64,000 nt of DNA from a bacterium (lineage in GTDB: Bacteria; Sysuimicrobiota; Sysuimicrobiia; Sysuimicrobiales; Humicultoraceae): contig JAVHLI010000003.1 of the NCBI GenBank assembly GCA_031082185.1, positions 1-64,000 of the forward strand, given 5' to 3'. The notes under the pieces are model-generated. The model did not search any database and was not told the origin of the DNA. It saw only the letters and a program-made list of their open reading frames with translations. The translations under genes and the position numbers were made by a program. Below are positions 1 to 7,118 of the stretch, piece by piece; positions within the stretch are counted from its first letter, which is position 1, and every line of letters starts with the position of its first letter.

Positions 1-82
1 CCCCCTATATAGAGACCCCCCCCTAAAACATTGGGTGTTGTGGTGTCGTATGTTGCGGACGACACTTAAACCCTTAATAAAC

Positions 83-192
83 CCAGACCAGAGCAGCCCC
101 CTTCGGGGGAAAGACCAGAGCCTCCGCCGCCGACCACACCTCTAGGGGTGTGGCGTCGTCGGGAAGACCAATGCGACGACCCAGACCAGGGC
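83..192. repeat. Cluster of four short direct repeats with intervening hairpins
   Basis: Four copies of a motif close to CCAGACCAGAGC lie at 83-94, 111-121, 164-174 and 181-192. Three inverted repeats separate or enclose them: CCCCC/GGGGG at 97-109, CCACACC/GGTGTGG at 134-153, and GTCGTCG/CGACGAC at 155-180, whose loop holds the third repeat copy. On the minus strand the motif reads GCTCTGGTCT and would sit in or beside hairpin loops, which is compatible with a structured RNA or a protein-binding array. I see no convincing coding sequence in 1-397; the first 80 bases are AT-richer than the rest, and 193-397 holds nothing I recognise. The function is unknown. Confidence 0.5.
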
Positions 193-397
193 AATTGCCT
201 TCGATCCCGGCCGGAACCCTGTTGACGGGCGTGGCCTGTAGGCCCCGCTTTCGAGCGTTGACCCTACCGGCCAGCCACATGATGACGACAACAGAACGAA
301 GCCAGCAGGGCTTAGAGCCTGCTTGCCTTGTCGTTCATTGCCGCCACATTTCATAATCCGCCGTGTTTGTTTAGCCTCGGCCTTCTGCCTGCGGCGG

Positions 398-574
398 TTA
401 TTGTGGGCAGCGGTGCTTCTCGGCCGCCGCCAGGATCGCCAGCTCCGTCGCCTTCTCGCGCAGGATGGGGGTCCACACGAAGCAGCGGGCGCAGTGGATC
501 TCGACGTACCGGGCTGTAACCTCTAACCGTAAGTGAGAGGGCAACAGGCGGCGGATCTCCTCGAATGGTTGCAT
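398..574 (-). CDS. Small Cys/His protein, possible zinc-binding, mobile-element cargo
   Basis: This is a 58-residue protein. The ATG at 574 is chosen because a GAGAGGAG Shine-Dalgarno lies 7-8 bases upstream; a longer in-frame extension to 904 has unlikely composition. The second half contains His27-Cys28-x2-Cys31 and, near the C-terminus, His54-x-Cys56, a spacing consistent with one metal-binding site. Helical segments flank it. I do not recognise the family. It lies beside a serine recombinase in what looks like an integrated element, so an element-encoded regulator or accessory protein is possible. A palindrome at 598-613 sits in its leader. Confidence 0.55.
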   Translation of the reverse strand: MQPFEEIRRLLPSHLRLEVTARYVEIHCARCFVWTPILREKATELAILAAAEKHRCPQ

Positions 575-597
575 CGAACGGGCTCCTCTCAGGTGTT

Positions 598-613
598 GTC
601 GTTCAGGAACGAC
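598..613. promoter_or_regulatory. Perfect palindrome upstream of the small Cys/His gene
   Basis: GTCGTTC-AG-GAACGAC is a perfect 7+2+7 inverted repeat 24 bases upstream of the minus-strand start at 574. The position suits an operator in the leader or promoter of that gene. No regulator can be assigned from sequence. Confidence 0.4.
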
Positions 614-700
614 GCTAAAACGAGCGAGAAAAGGCGGACAACCGTGGATAATTCGCATGGGATTCCCCCCGCTTCTGCCCAAGTGGCTGCATTTAGGCGG

Positions 701-714
701 CGAATCGTGATTCG
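701..714. promoter_or_regulatory. Palindromic operator candidate next to the recombinase promoter
   Basis: CGAATC-GT-GATTCG is a perfect 6+2+6 inverted repeat ending seven bases before the -35 box at 722-727. It is well placed for a repressor or activator of the plus-strand recombinase transcript. Its sequence differs from the palindrome at 598-613, so two different regulators may act here. Confidence 0.4.
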
Positions 715-721
715 TCGGGGG

Positions 722-750
722 TTGATAAGCGAACATTTGTTTGGTATACT
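722..750 (+). promoter_or_regulatory. Sigma-70-type promoter with an embedded LexA-like box
   Basis: TTGATA at 722-727 and TATACT at 745-750 are separated by exactly 17 bases, a near-consensus housekeeping promoter reading toward the 876 and 1096 genes. Inside the spacer, 730-743 reads CGAACATTTGTTTG. This resembles the Gram-positive/actinobacterial SOS box CGAAC-N4-GTTCG with one changed base in each distal part. LexA bound there would block RNA polymerase. The promoter call rests on sequence; SOS control is inference. Confidence 0.7.
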
Positions 751-875
751 TCGGGCGCTGGTTCCGGGCCTGGCGGCACATTCCACCCGCCTGGTTCCCG
801 AGGTCGCGAAGTCCTGCCCCGGATGGGGGGCGCGCCTGCAGTGGTCGATAGTGGACTGCTGGAGGTTGTTTTATT

Positions 876-1103
876 TTGGGGCGTTCCTGTGTGTCCAGCG
901 CCAACCGTGGCCAGCAAGCCGCCGAACGGGCGCAGGCTTGCCAACAATCCGATGACCTCCGGGTCGTGTGGATTCAGAAACCGTCGCCCGCCGTGCAGCA
1001 AGACTTCCTGAACGGACTTGCCGAGATAATCGCGGCGGCTATCGTCGCAGGAGAACTGAAACCAGGGAGCGAATGGTCCCGGCTGGAGGTCGGCGATGCC
1101 TAA
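876..1103 (+). CDS. Small protein translationally coupled to the serine recombinase
   Basis: This 75-residue product begins with TTG at 876, preceded by GGAGG at 861-865 about ten bases away. Its last codons overlap the recombinase start (ATGCCTAA, 1096-1103), implying translational coupling. The N-terminal third is polar. The rest, from about residue 28, is a helical segment resembling the small accessory ORFs that precede large serine recombinases in integrated elements. No catalytic motif is visible. It may be a recombination directionality or accessory factor, but that comes only from position. Confidence 0.55.
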   Translation: MGRSCVSSANRGQQAAERAQACQQSDDLRVVWIQKPSPAVQQDFLNGLAEIIAAAIVAGELKPGSEWSRLEVGDA

Positions 1104-3084
1104 CGCAGCAGCTATTTATGCCCGTTACTCGTCCAATCTACAGTCCCCTACCTCCGTTGACGATCAAATCGCCTTCTGCCACAAAGCCGCCGCACGGTTT
1201 GGCCTCGCCATCGACAACCGGCACATCTACCAGGATCGTGAGGTTTCCGGGGCCGTCGCCGACCGGCCCGGATACAGGCAGCTGATGGAAGCGGCCGAGA
1301 AGCGTGAAATCACAGCGGTAATCGTTGAGGCGCAGGATCGCCTCTGGCGCGACCAGGCCGAAATGCACTCTGCCCTGAAACGCCTCCGCTTCTGGGGCGT
1401 TAAGGTCTTCTCCGTGGTAACAGGTACAGACCTGACGGACAGGAGCGGGCGAATCCTGGCAACCGTCGTCGGACTCCAGGACGAATCGTTCTTGGATAAT
1501 CTGCGGGAAAAGACTCACCGAGGACTGAGCGGTCAATTTGGCCGGGGCTTCAGCACGGGCGGTCGACCTTACGGGTATCTACTTGTTTCCGCCCCTGACC
1601 TTGTGACCGGGAAGCGGAACAGCCGGTTGCAGGTGGACGAGGCGCAGGCCGAAGTCGTGAGGCACATCTTCGCCATGTACGCCGCCGGGAGCAGCGCGAA
1701 AACGATCGCACACCGGCTGAACGAAAAAGGTGTCGTGCCGCCCCACGTGAAGGCCGGGCATAAGTCGAACGGATGGACGGCGGGAACGCTTGTTGGCGAC
1801 CGCAAGCGCGGCCTGGGCGTTCTAAACAATGAACTTTATATTGGCCGCGTGGTGTGGAACCGTACCCGAAAGGACCGGGATCCAGAATCGGGACGACGCG
1901 TCCCACGACTACGGCCCCGCGAGGAATGGCTTAGCCGGGCGGCTCCAGAGCTCCGCATCGTGCCCGAGGATCTGTGGCAGCGGGTCAAAGCTCGGCAAGG
2001 AGAGGTCACCTGCCAGACCGGGGGTGGAAAGTTTAACCGTCGTAAGTTCTTGTTTTCCGGCCTGTTGAAATGCGGCGTGTGCGGCGCGAATTATGCCATG
2101 CGGAATGCTGCTTATTACGAGTGTTCCTTCCACCTCAACCGAGGGAAGACGGTCTGCGCGAATGGCCGCCTTGCGCGCCGTGATATCCTAGAGGAGCGGT
2201 TACTGCGGGCGATTGAGGAGGAGATTCTTTCACCCGAGTCCGTCGCATACCTGGCGCGAAAGGTGAACGACGCCCTGCAGCGGGCCAACTCAAGAGGCAC
2301 GTCTGCGCGGCGCGCGCTGGAGGCCGAACTCCGCGAGGCCGAGCGGGAGGCTGAGAGCATCAAGCAGGCCGTGCGGCACGGCAAGGCAACGGCAACGCTG
2401 CTAGAGATGCTGGAGGAGGCCGAGGCCAAGATCCAGCGCCTCCGGGCGGAGCTGGGCGCGGAGCCGAGAGCGAAGGCCGTCGTGAAAGTCCTGCCGGGGC
2501 TTGTGGAGAGGTACGCCCGCGAGCTGCGGTCCGTCCTGGGCCACGACGTAGAACGAGCAAGGTTCTTGCTCGCCAGGCTCCTGGGTGAGGTCGTCCTGCG
2601 CCCAGATAAACAGGGGCTTGTAGCGGCGCTGCGAGGCGACCTGAGCGTTACCCTGGACGGTGCTGTTTCGACTGGTGCCGGGGGCGGGACTCGAACCCGC
2701 AAGGGGTTTCCCCCACTTGATTTTGAGTCAAGCGCGTCAGCCAGTTCCGCCACCCCGGCGCACACCAACCGCGCAACAACCAACAGGAATCATAGCATCT
2801 ACATCTGCAGGCGTTCAATTCGACGCTACTCAGTGGGCCTGGAGTGCTCGAACTTGGGAGCGCCCCTGTGGGCCGGGACGGTGAGATCGCCCGCCCGGCT
2901 GATTGTGATGCCCATCCCCAGGGCCCGCAGGCCTTCCACCATCCCGCCGCGGATGTTGAGCGCACCCTCCAGCGTGGCGGGGTCGCCCAGCGCCACGATC
3001 GTGAACGGGCCCGTGAGCCGCGCCAGGTCTACCACCACCGTCCCTCCGACCTGGCCGAAACCGGTGGTGGCGGTTACCCGCTGA
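1096..3084 (+). CDS. Large serine recombinase (site-specific integrase), reading into tRNA-Leu
   Basis: The N-terminal resolvase domain spans about residues 4-150. It has the YxRxS signature (Tyr8, Arg10) and likely nucleophile Ser12, followed by DREVSG and RPGYRQL segments. The recombinase domain lies at about 165-310 (RPYGYLL, then VRHIFAMYAAG), followed by a zinc ribbon near 315-350 (CGVCG plus two later Cys) and a coiled coil near 395-455. Family similarity fades at about 2665. Downstream the frame runs antisense through tRNA-Leu and the DUF881 gene to a stop at 3084, so the last ~135 residues are probably not native integrase. The simplest reading is that integration joined the gene's 3' end to the chromosomal tRNA. 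Transcription likely comes from the promoter at 722-750. Confidence 0.85.
   Translation: MPNAAAIYARYSSNLQSPTSVDDQIAFCHKAAARFGLAIDNRHIYQDREVSGAVADRPGYRQLMEAAEKREITAVIVEAQDRLWRDQAEMHSALKRLRFWGVKVFSVVTGTDLTDRSGRILATVVGLQDESFLDNLREKTHRGLSGQFGRGFSTGGRPYGYLLVSAPDLVTGKRNSRLQVDEAQAEVVRHIFAMYAAGSSAKTIAHRLNEKGVVPPHVKAGHKSNGWTAGTLVGDRKRGLGVLNNELYIGRVVWNRTRKDRDPESGRRVPRLRPREEWLSRAAPELRIVPEDLWQRVKARQGEVTCQTGGGKFNRRKFLFSGLLKCGVCGANYAMRNAAYYECSFHLNRGKTVCANGRLARRDILEERLLRAIEEEILSPESVAYLARKVNDALQRANSRGTSARRALEAELREAEREAESIKQAVRHGKATATLLEMLEEAEAKIQRLRAELGAEPRAKAVVKVLPGLVERYARELRSVLGHDVERARFLLARLLGEVVLRPDKQGLVAALRGDLSVTLDGAVSTGAGGGTRTRKGFPPLDFESSASASSATPAHTNRATTNRNHSIYICRRSIRRYSVGLECSNLGAPLWAGTVRSPARLIVMPIPRARRPSTIPPRMLSAPSSVAGSPSATIVNGPVSRARSTTTVPPTWPKPVVAVTR
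2673..2759 (-). tRNA. tRNA-Leu (CAA), with encoded CCA
   Basis: The 7-bp acceptor stem GCCGGGG/CCCCGGC pairs 2759-2753 with 2683-2677, followed by discriminator A and an encoded CCA at 2675-2673. The anticodon stem CTTGA/TCAAG encloses the loop CTCAAAA, giving anticodon CAA (Leu, codon UUG). A long variable arm (GTGGGGGAAACCCC) and a T-arm with GGTTCGAGTCC fit a class II tRNA-Leu. The 3' end faces the serine recombinase, the usual geometry for an element integrated at a tRNA 3' end. I found no second copy of the tRNA 3' end in 1-1095, so the other attachment site probably lies left of the window. Confidence 0.97.
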
Positions 3085-3554
3085 CCGTTCACGGCAACGG
3101 CTTCCACGCCGGCGGCCCACAGTTCGTTGATGACGCTCACCAGGTCCTGGTAGGTTACCACGACCGGGCTACTGCCTGCCGGGTTGCTCTTGGCATCCTC
3201 CAGGCGCACGACGATCCCCGGTCCCTTCATCGGCTTCAGCCCTGCGAGCACGCGGAGGCTCTCCAGTTCCTTGCTCATCGCCGCCGTCAAGGTACGACCC
3301 TCTGCGGTGGCCTGCTCGTACTCCGCAAGACGCCGCTGCATCTCGCCGACCTTCCGCTCCAGCGCCAGCCGCACCTCACGCTCCTGCCGCAACAGCGTTG
3401 CCAGAGCGTACACGTTGCGGGTAGGCACCTCCGGCTGTGCGCTCAGAAACCGGCTGGCCCGGAACTGAACCACGAACAGGAACCCGATTCCCAGCAGCAC
3501 CACCGCCGCAACTACCTGCTGACCGCTGACACGCCCGCGGGGTCGCGCGCTCAT
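2826..3554 (-). CDS. DUF881 family membrane-anchored protein
   Basis: The product has 242 residues. The start at 3554 is chosen because its ATG overlaps the dnaE stop (ATGA); the frame extends 22 codons further but inside dnaE. A single transmembrane helix spans about residues 13-30, then a coiled coil near 47-100, then the DUF881 domain (GPGIVV, then ELWAAGAEA-like, then GDPATLEGAL and a final ITISRAG strand). DUF881 proteins are typically found near cell-division and envelope genes of Gram-positive-related lineages; their biochemical role is not established. The tRNA-Leu lies just downstream on the same strand. Confidence 0.85.
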   Translation of the reverse strand: MSARPRGRVSGQQVVAAVVLLGIGFLFVVQFRASRFLSAQPEVPTRNVYALATLLRQEREVRLALERKVGEMQRRLAEYEQATAEGRTLTAAMSKELESLRVLAGLKPMKGPGIVVRLEDAKSNPAGSSPVVVTYQDLVSVINELWAAGVEAVAVNGQRVTATTGFGQVGGTVVVDLARLTGPFTIVALGDPATLEGALNIRGGMVEGLRALGMGITISRAGDLTVPAHRGAPKFEHSRPTE

Positions 3555-6500
3555 TGCCGGACTCCTCTTGTGCCGTTGGCGCGGCTGCCTGTCTCGCTCG
3601 CGGCTCGCGCCGGAATCCATGACGCGGTCTTAGGACCCAACAGTCTCTCGACGGCCTCGACGACCTGGGGGCCTGCCGTCACGCTGATGTCGCGAGCCTG
3701 CATCCGCACCTGCCGGCCCTCCGAGGTCACGGTGAGCAGCACCGGGCGGTCGCCACCGTGGCGGGCAAGCAGGTCCCGCAGACGCCGCAGCCCCTCCTCC
3801 CCGTGCCGGTCGGCGTCCACGAGGACGTGCAGCACCGCCTCGCCCGGCGGGCCGGCCCCCGGCGGGCCGGCTCCTGATGGACCGGCAGCGGGCGGACCGG
3901 CCTCGAGCGGAAAGACGCCGTCGGCCAGTACCTTCACCTGGTGCTCGGACGCGTCCAGGCGGCCGCGTACCACCACGATGGCGTCACGGCGCATATCCGC
4001 GTGGCTCTGCTCGTAAGTCTTGGGAAACACGATTACCTCGGCGCTGCCGGTGGGATCCTCCAGCGTCATGAAAGCCATGGCGGCGCCGTTCTTCGTTGTG
4101 GTGCGCTTCAGCGCCGTGATCAGCCCTCCGATGACCACGTCGCTCCGATCACGCAACTCCGGCAGTTGGGCGACCGTTGCGGTCACCCGCGCGGCCAGCG
4201 CGTCGCGGACAGAGGTCAGGGGATGGTCCGAGACGTACATGCCGAGCATGTCGCGCTCCATCGCCAGGAGATCGGCCTTGGAGAACTCTTCGCCCCCGGC
4301 CTGAGAAGTTCCCGCCGGAGCCGGCGGCGCGGCTTCGCCCGCGTCGAAAAGCCCGGTCTGTGCCCCTGCCCGTGCCTGCCGCTGGCCGCCGGCCAGGGCG
4401 GCTTCGACCTGCCGCAGCATCGAGGCGCGCGTGCGGCCGAGCGAGTCGAGGGCGCCGGCCTTCACGAGGCTTTCCAGCACCCGCCGGTTCACGACGCGAC
4501 CATCCACGCGCATCACCAGGTCTTCGAGGGACGTGAACGGGCCCCCCTCCGTGCGCGCCCGCACGACGGCCTCGACCGCGCCGCCGCCGACGTGCTTGAT
4601 CGCGGCGAGGCCGAACCGGATCGCGTTGCCGACCACGGTAAAGGTGTCCGCCGACTCGTTCACGTCCGGGGGCAGCACGCGGATGCCCATGCGTTCGCAC
4701 TCGGAGACCGCGGTCGCGACCTTTGCCATCCAGTCCTGTCCCTGCGCCTCGGTGGTCAGCACCGCGGCCATGTACTCGGCGGGGAAGTTGGACTTGAGGT
4801 ACGCGGTCTGGTAGGCAATCAACCCGTAGCACGCCGCGTGCGCCCGGTTGAAGCCGTAGCCCGCGAACGGCACAAACTGCTCCCAGATCTGATCTATCTT
4901 CCGCTTGGACACCCCACGCTTGCGGGCGCCGGCAATGAACTGCTCCCGCTGGGCCTCCAGCTTGTCCTTGATCTTCTTGCGTACCGCGTAGCACAGGACG
5001 TCGGCCTGGGCCAGGGTGTAACCGGCCACCACCTGGCAGACCGCCATTACGTCTTCCTGGTAGACCACCACGCCGTAGGTCTCGCCCAGCACCGCCTCCA
5101 ACGAGGGATGCAGGTAGGAGATCGGCTCCTGCCCGTGTTTGCGGCGGATGTAGGACGGGATATTGGCCATCGGTCCGGGCCGGAACAGGGCCACCATAGC
5201 CATGATGTCCTCTATCCGGGTAGGCTTCAGCTCCTTCAGGTGACGGGTCATGCCCGCGCCTTCGAGCTGGAAGATGCCCACGGTCTCGCCCCGCGAAAGC
5301 AGATCGAAGGTGGCCCGATCGTCCAAGGGAATGGCCTTGAGGTCAATCACAACCCCCCGCACCGCTTCGATGATCTTGAGGGCCCGGTCCAGGATCGTCA
5401 GGTAGGAAAGGCCCAGGAAATCCATCTTGAGGAGGCCGATCTGATCAACGGCCCCCATGTCGTATTGGGTCATCACCAGGTCGCCCTTTGTGGCGCGCTG
5501 GAGCGGCACGAGGTCAATCAGCGGGTCGCGCGATATGATTACACCCGCGGCATGGGTGCTGGCGTGGCGCGCCACGCCCTCCAGCTTCTGGGCCAGCCCG
5601 AGCAGGCGGCCGACCGCCGGCGTCTCCTCCGAAGAGCGGCGCAACTCGGGGTCGGCCCGCAGGGCCTCGTCGAGGGAAGCGTTGTAGGGAATCAGTTTGG
5701 CGATCCGATCCACGTCCGAGTACGGCATCCCCATCACCCGGCCGATGTCCCGGACCGCCTGGCGGGCTCCCATCGTCCCGAAGGTGATGATCTGCGCCAC
5801 ATGGTCGGCGCCGTACTTGTTGATCACGTACCGTATAACCTCGTCGCGCCGGCTGTCCATGAAATCCACGTCAATATCCGGCATCGTGTACCGCTCGAGA
5901 TTGAGGAACCGCTCGAACGGAAGCCGGTAGTGAAGCGGGTCCACATCGATGACGCCCAGCGTGTAGAGTACGAGGCTGCCGGCGGCCGATCCGCGGACGG
6001 TGGTTAGGATGCCCCGGCGCCGTGCAAACGAGACGAAATCCCAAACTATGAGGAAGTAGGCAGCGTAGCCCATAAGCGCGATCACGCGCAACTCCTCGTC
6101 GAGGCGTGCGCGCTGCGCCTCAGTGGGCCCTCCGTACAGGCGATGGAGACCCTCCTCGCAGAGCCGCCGGAGGTAGGCGTCGGGTGTCTCGCCTTCCGGC
6201 ACTGGAAAATGCGGGAGCTTCAGCTTCCCCAGCTCCAGCTCCATCCCAACGCGGCCGGCGATCTCCAGCGGCGCGCGTAACGCCTGGCCCAGGCCCGGGA
6301 ACCGCGCCGCCATCTCCTCGGCGCTCTTCAGGTAGAACTCGGGCGTATCGCCCATCCTGGGCTTGTCCGTGGCTGAGAGCGCCACGTTCATCTGGATGCA
6401 CATCAGCGCGTCCTGCGCCTCGGCCTCGTCGCGGCGCACATAGTGGACGTCGTTCGTCGCGATCAGCGGCAGGTCCAGATCGGCGGCCAGGCGGAGCATG

Positions 6501-7069
6501 CCTCGGATGTTGGCCTGCTGCTCCGGGAGACCGTGGTCCTGTACCTCCAGATAGTAGTTGCCCGGACCCAGGATCTCGCCGTAGGCGGCGGCCGCCTCGC
6601 GGGCCGCGGCGTAGTCGTCACGGATGAGCGCGCGCGTAACCTCGCCCTGCAGGCAGCCCGACAGCCCCACCAACCCCCTGCTGTGCCGGGCCAGGAGTTC
6701 GCGGTCAACGCGCGGCTTGTAGTAGAACCCGTCCAGGTGCGCAATGGTTGTCAGGCGCAGCAGGTTGCGATAGCCCTCGAGGTCGGTCGCCAGCAGGACC
6801 ATGTGGTAGGGACTGACATCGAGCCTGGGGTCGCGGTCACTGTGGCGGCGGGGAGCCACGTACGCTTCGACACCCAGGATCGGGGTGAGGCCGTAATGAC
6901 GCGCCCGCAGATAGAACTCCACCGCGCCGTACATGGTCCCGTGGTCGGTGATCGCGATCGCCGGCATCCCCATCCCGGAGGCAGCGCGCATCAACTGGTC
7001 TATGCGGGCGGAACCGTCCAGGAGGGAGAACTCGGTATGCAGGTGGCAGTGAACAAAGGGATCGGACAT
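3551..7069 (-). CDS. dnaE: DNA polymerase III alpha subunit (replicative polymerase)
   Basis: This 1172-residue chromosomal replicase catalytic subunit belongs to the DnaE1 type. It opens with a PHP domain whose metal-site motif is HCHLH (His7, His9, His11) followed by AITDHG. The palm has the catalytic PDIDVDF motif with Asp398 and Asp400. Finger and helix-hairpin-helix regions follow (GYGFNRAHAACYG), and a C-terminal OB fold (VVIGGLITALKRTTTKNG). A Gly/Pro/Ala-rich linker with three or four short repeats lies near the C-terminal domain. The ATG at 7069 is used because the family begins there; the upstream in-frame extension has no homology. Its stop overlaps the DUF881 start. Confidence 0.97.
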   Translation of the reverse strand: MSDPFVHCHLHTEFSLLDGSARIDQLMRAASGMGMPAIAITDHGTMYGAVEFYLRARHYGLTPILGVEAYVAPRRHSDRDPRLDVSPYHMVLLATDLEGYRNLLRLTTIAHLDGFYYKPRVDRELLARHSRGLVGLSGCLQGEVTRALIRDDYAAAREAAAAYGEILGPGNYYLEVQDHGLPEQQANIRGMLRLAADLDLPLIATNDVHYVRRDEAEAQDALMCIQMNVALSATDKPRMGDTPEFYLKSAEEMAARFPGLGQALRAPLEIAGRVGMELELGKLKLPHFPVPEGETPDAYLRRLCEEGLHRLYGGPTEAQRARLDEELRVIALMGYAAYFLIVWDFVSFARRRGILTTVRGSAAGSLVLYTLGVIDVDPLHYRLPFERFLNLERYTMPDIDVDFMDSRRDEVIRYVINKYGADHVAQIITFGTMGARQAVRDIGRVMGMPYSDVDRIAKLIPYNASLDEALRADPELRRSSEETPAVGRLLGLAQKLEGVARHASTHAAGVIISRDPLIDLVPLQRATKGDLVMTQYDMGAVDQIGLLKMDFLGLSYLTILDRALKIIEAVRGVVIDLKAIPLDDRATFDLLSRGETVGIFQLEGAGMTRHLKELKPTRIEDIMAMVALFRPGPMANIPSYIRRKHGQEPISYLHPSLEAVLGETYGVVVYQEDVMAVCQVVAGYTLAQADVLCYAVRKKIKDKLEAQREQFIAGARKRGVSKRKIDQIWEQFVPFAGYGFNRAHAACYGLIAYQTAYLKSNFPAEYMAAVLTTEAQGQDWMAKVATAVSECERMGIRVLPPDVNESADTFTVVGNAIRFGLAAIKHVGGGAVEAVVRARTEGGPFTSLEDLVMRVDGRVVNRRVLESLVKAGALDSLGRTRASMLRQVEAALAGGQRQARAGAQTGLFDAGEAAPPAPAGTSQAGGEEFSKADLLAMERDMLGMYVSDHPLTSVRDALAARVTATVAQLPELRDRSDVVIGGLITALKRTTTKNGAAMAFMTLEDPTGSAEVIVFPKTYEQSHADMRRDAIVVVRGRLDASEHQVKVLADGVFPLEAGPPAAGPSGAGPPGAGPPGEAVLHVLVDADRHGEEGLRRLRDLLARHGGDRPVLLTVTSEGRQVRMQARDISVTAGPQVVEAVERLLGPKTASWIPARAASETGSRANGTRGVRQ

Positions 7070-7118
7070 GGGCTCACGGGCATTGTAGCACAGGCTCAGG
7101 TGGCGGAGGTGTCGCGCT

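Noticed and set aside
83-192. CRISPR array
   Set aside because: The repeats are about 12 bases, imperfect, and irregularly spaced; no spacers of constant length and no cas genes are present.
533-955. Plus-strand open frame of 140 codons before the integrase
   Set aside because: It spans the minus-strand small gene start, the palindromes and the promoter at 722-750, has no ribosome-binding site and shows no protein-like pattern.
1-1095. Second copy of the tRNA-Leu 3' end as the other attachment site
   Set aside because: I searched for the tRNA 3' segment on the plus strand in this stretch and saw no match; the far end of the element must be left of the window.
2700-3084. Native C-terminus of the serine recombinase
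   Set aside because: This part is the antisense of tRNA-Leu and the DUF881 gene (it even contains the GAGGGTRTRKG peptide typical of tRNA-antisense translation), so it is not family sequence.
3941-6007. Long plus-strand frame of 688 codons
   Set aside because: It is the antisense shadow of dnaE, with His/Arg-rich composition and no motifs.
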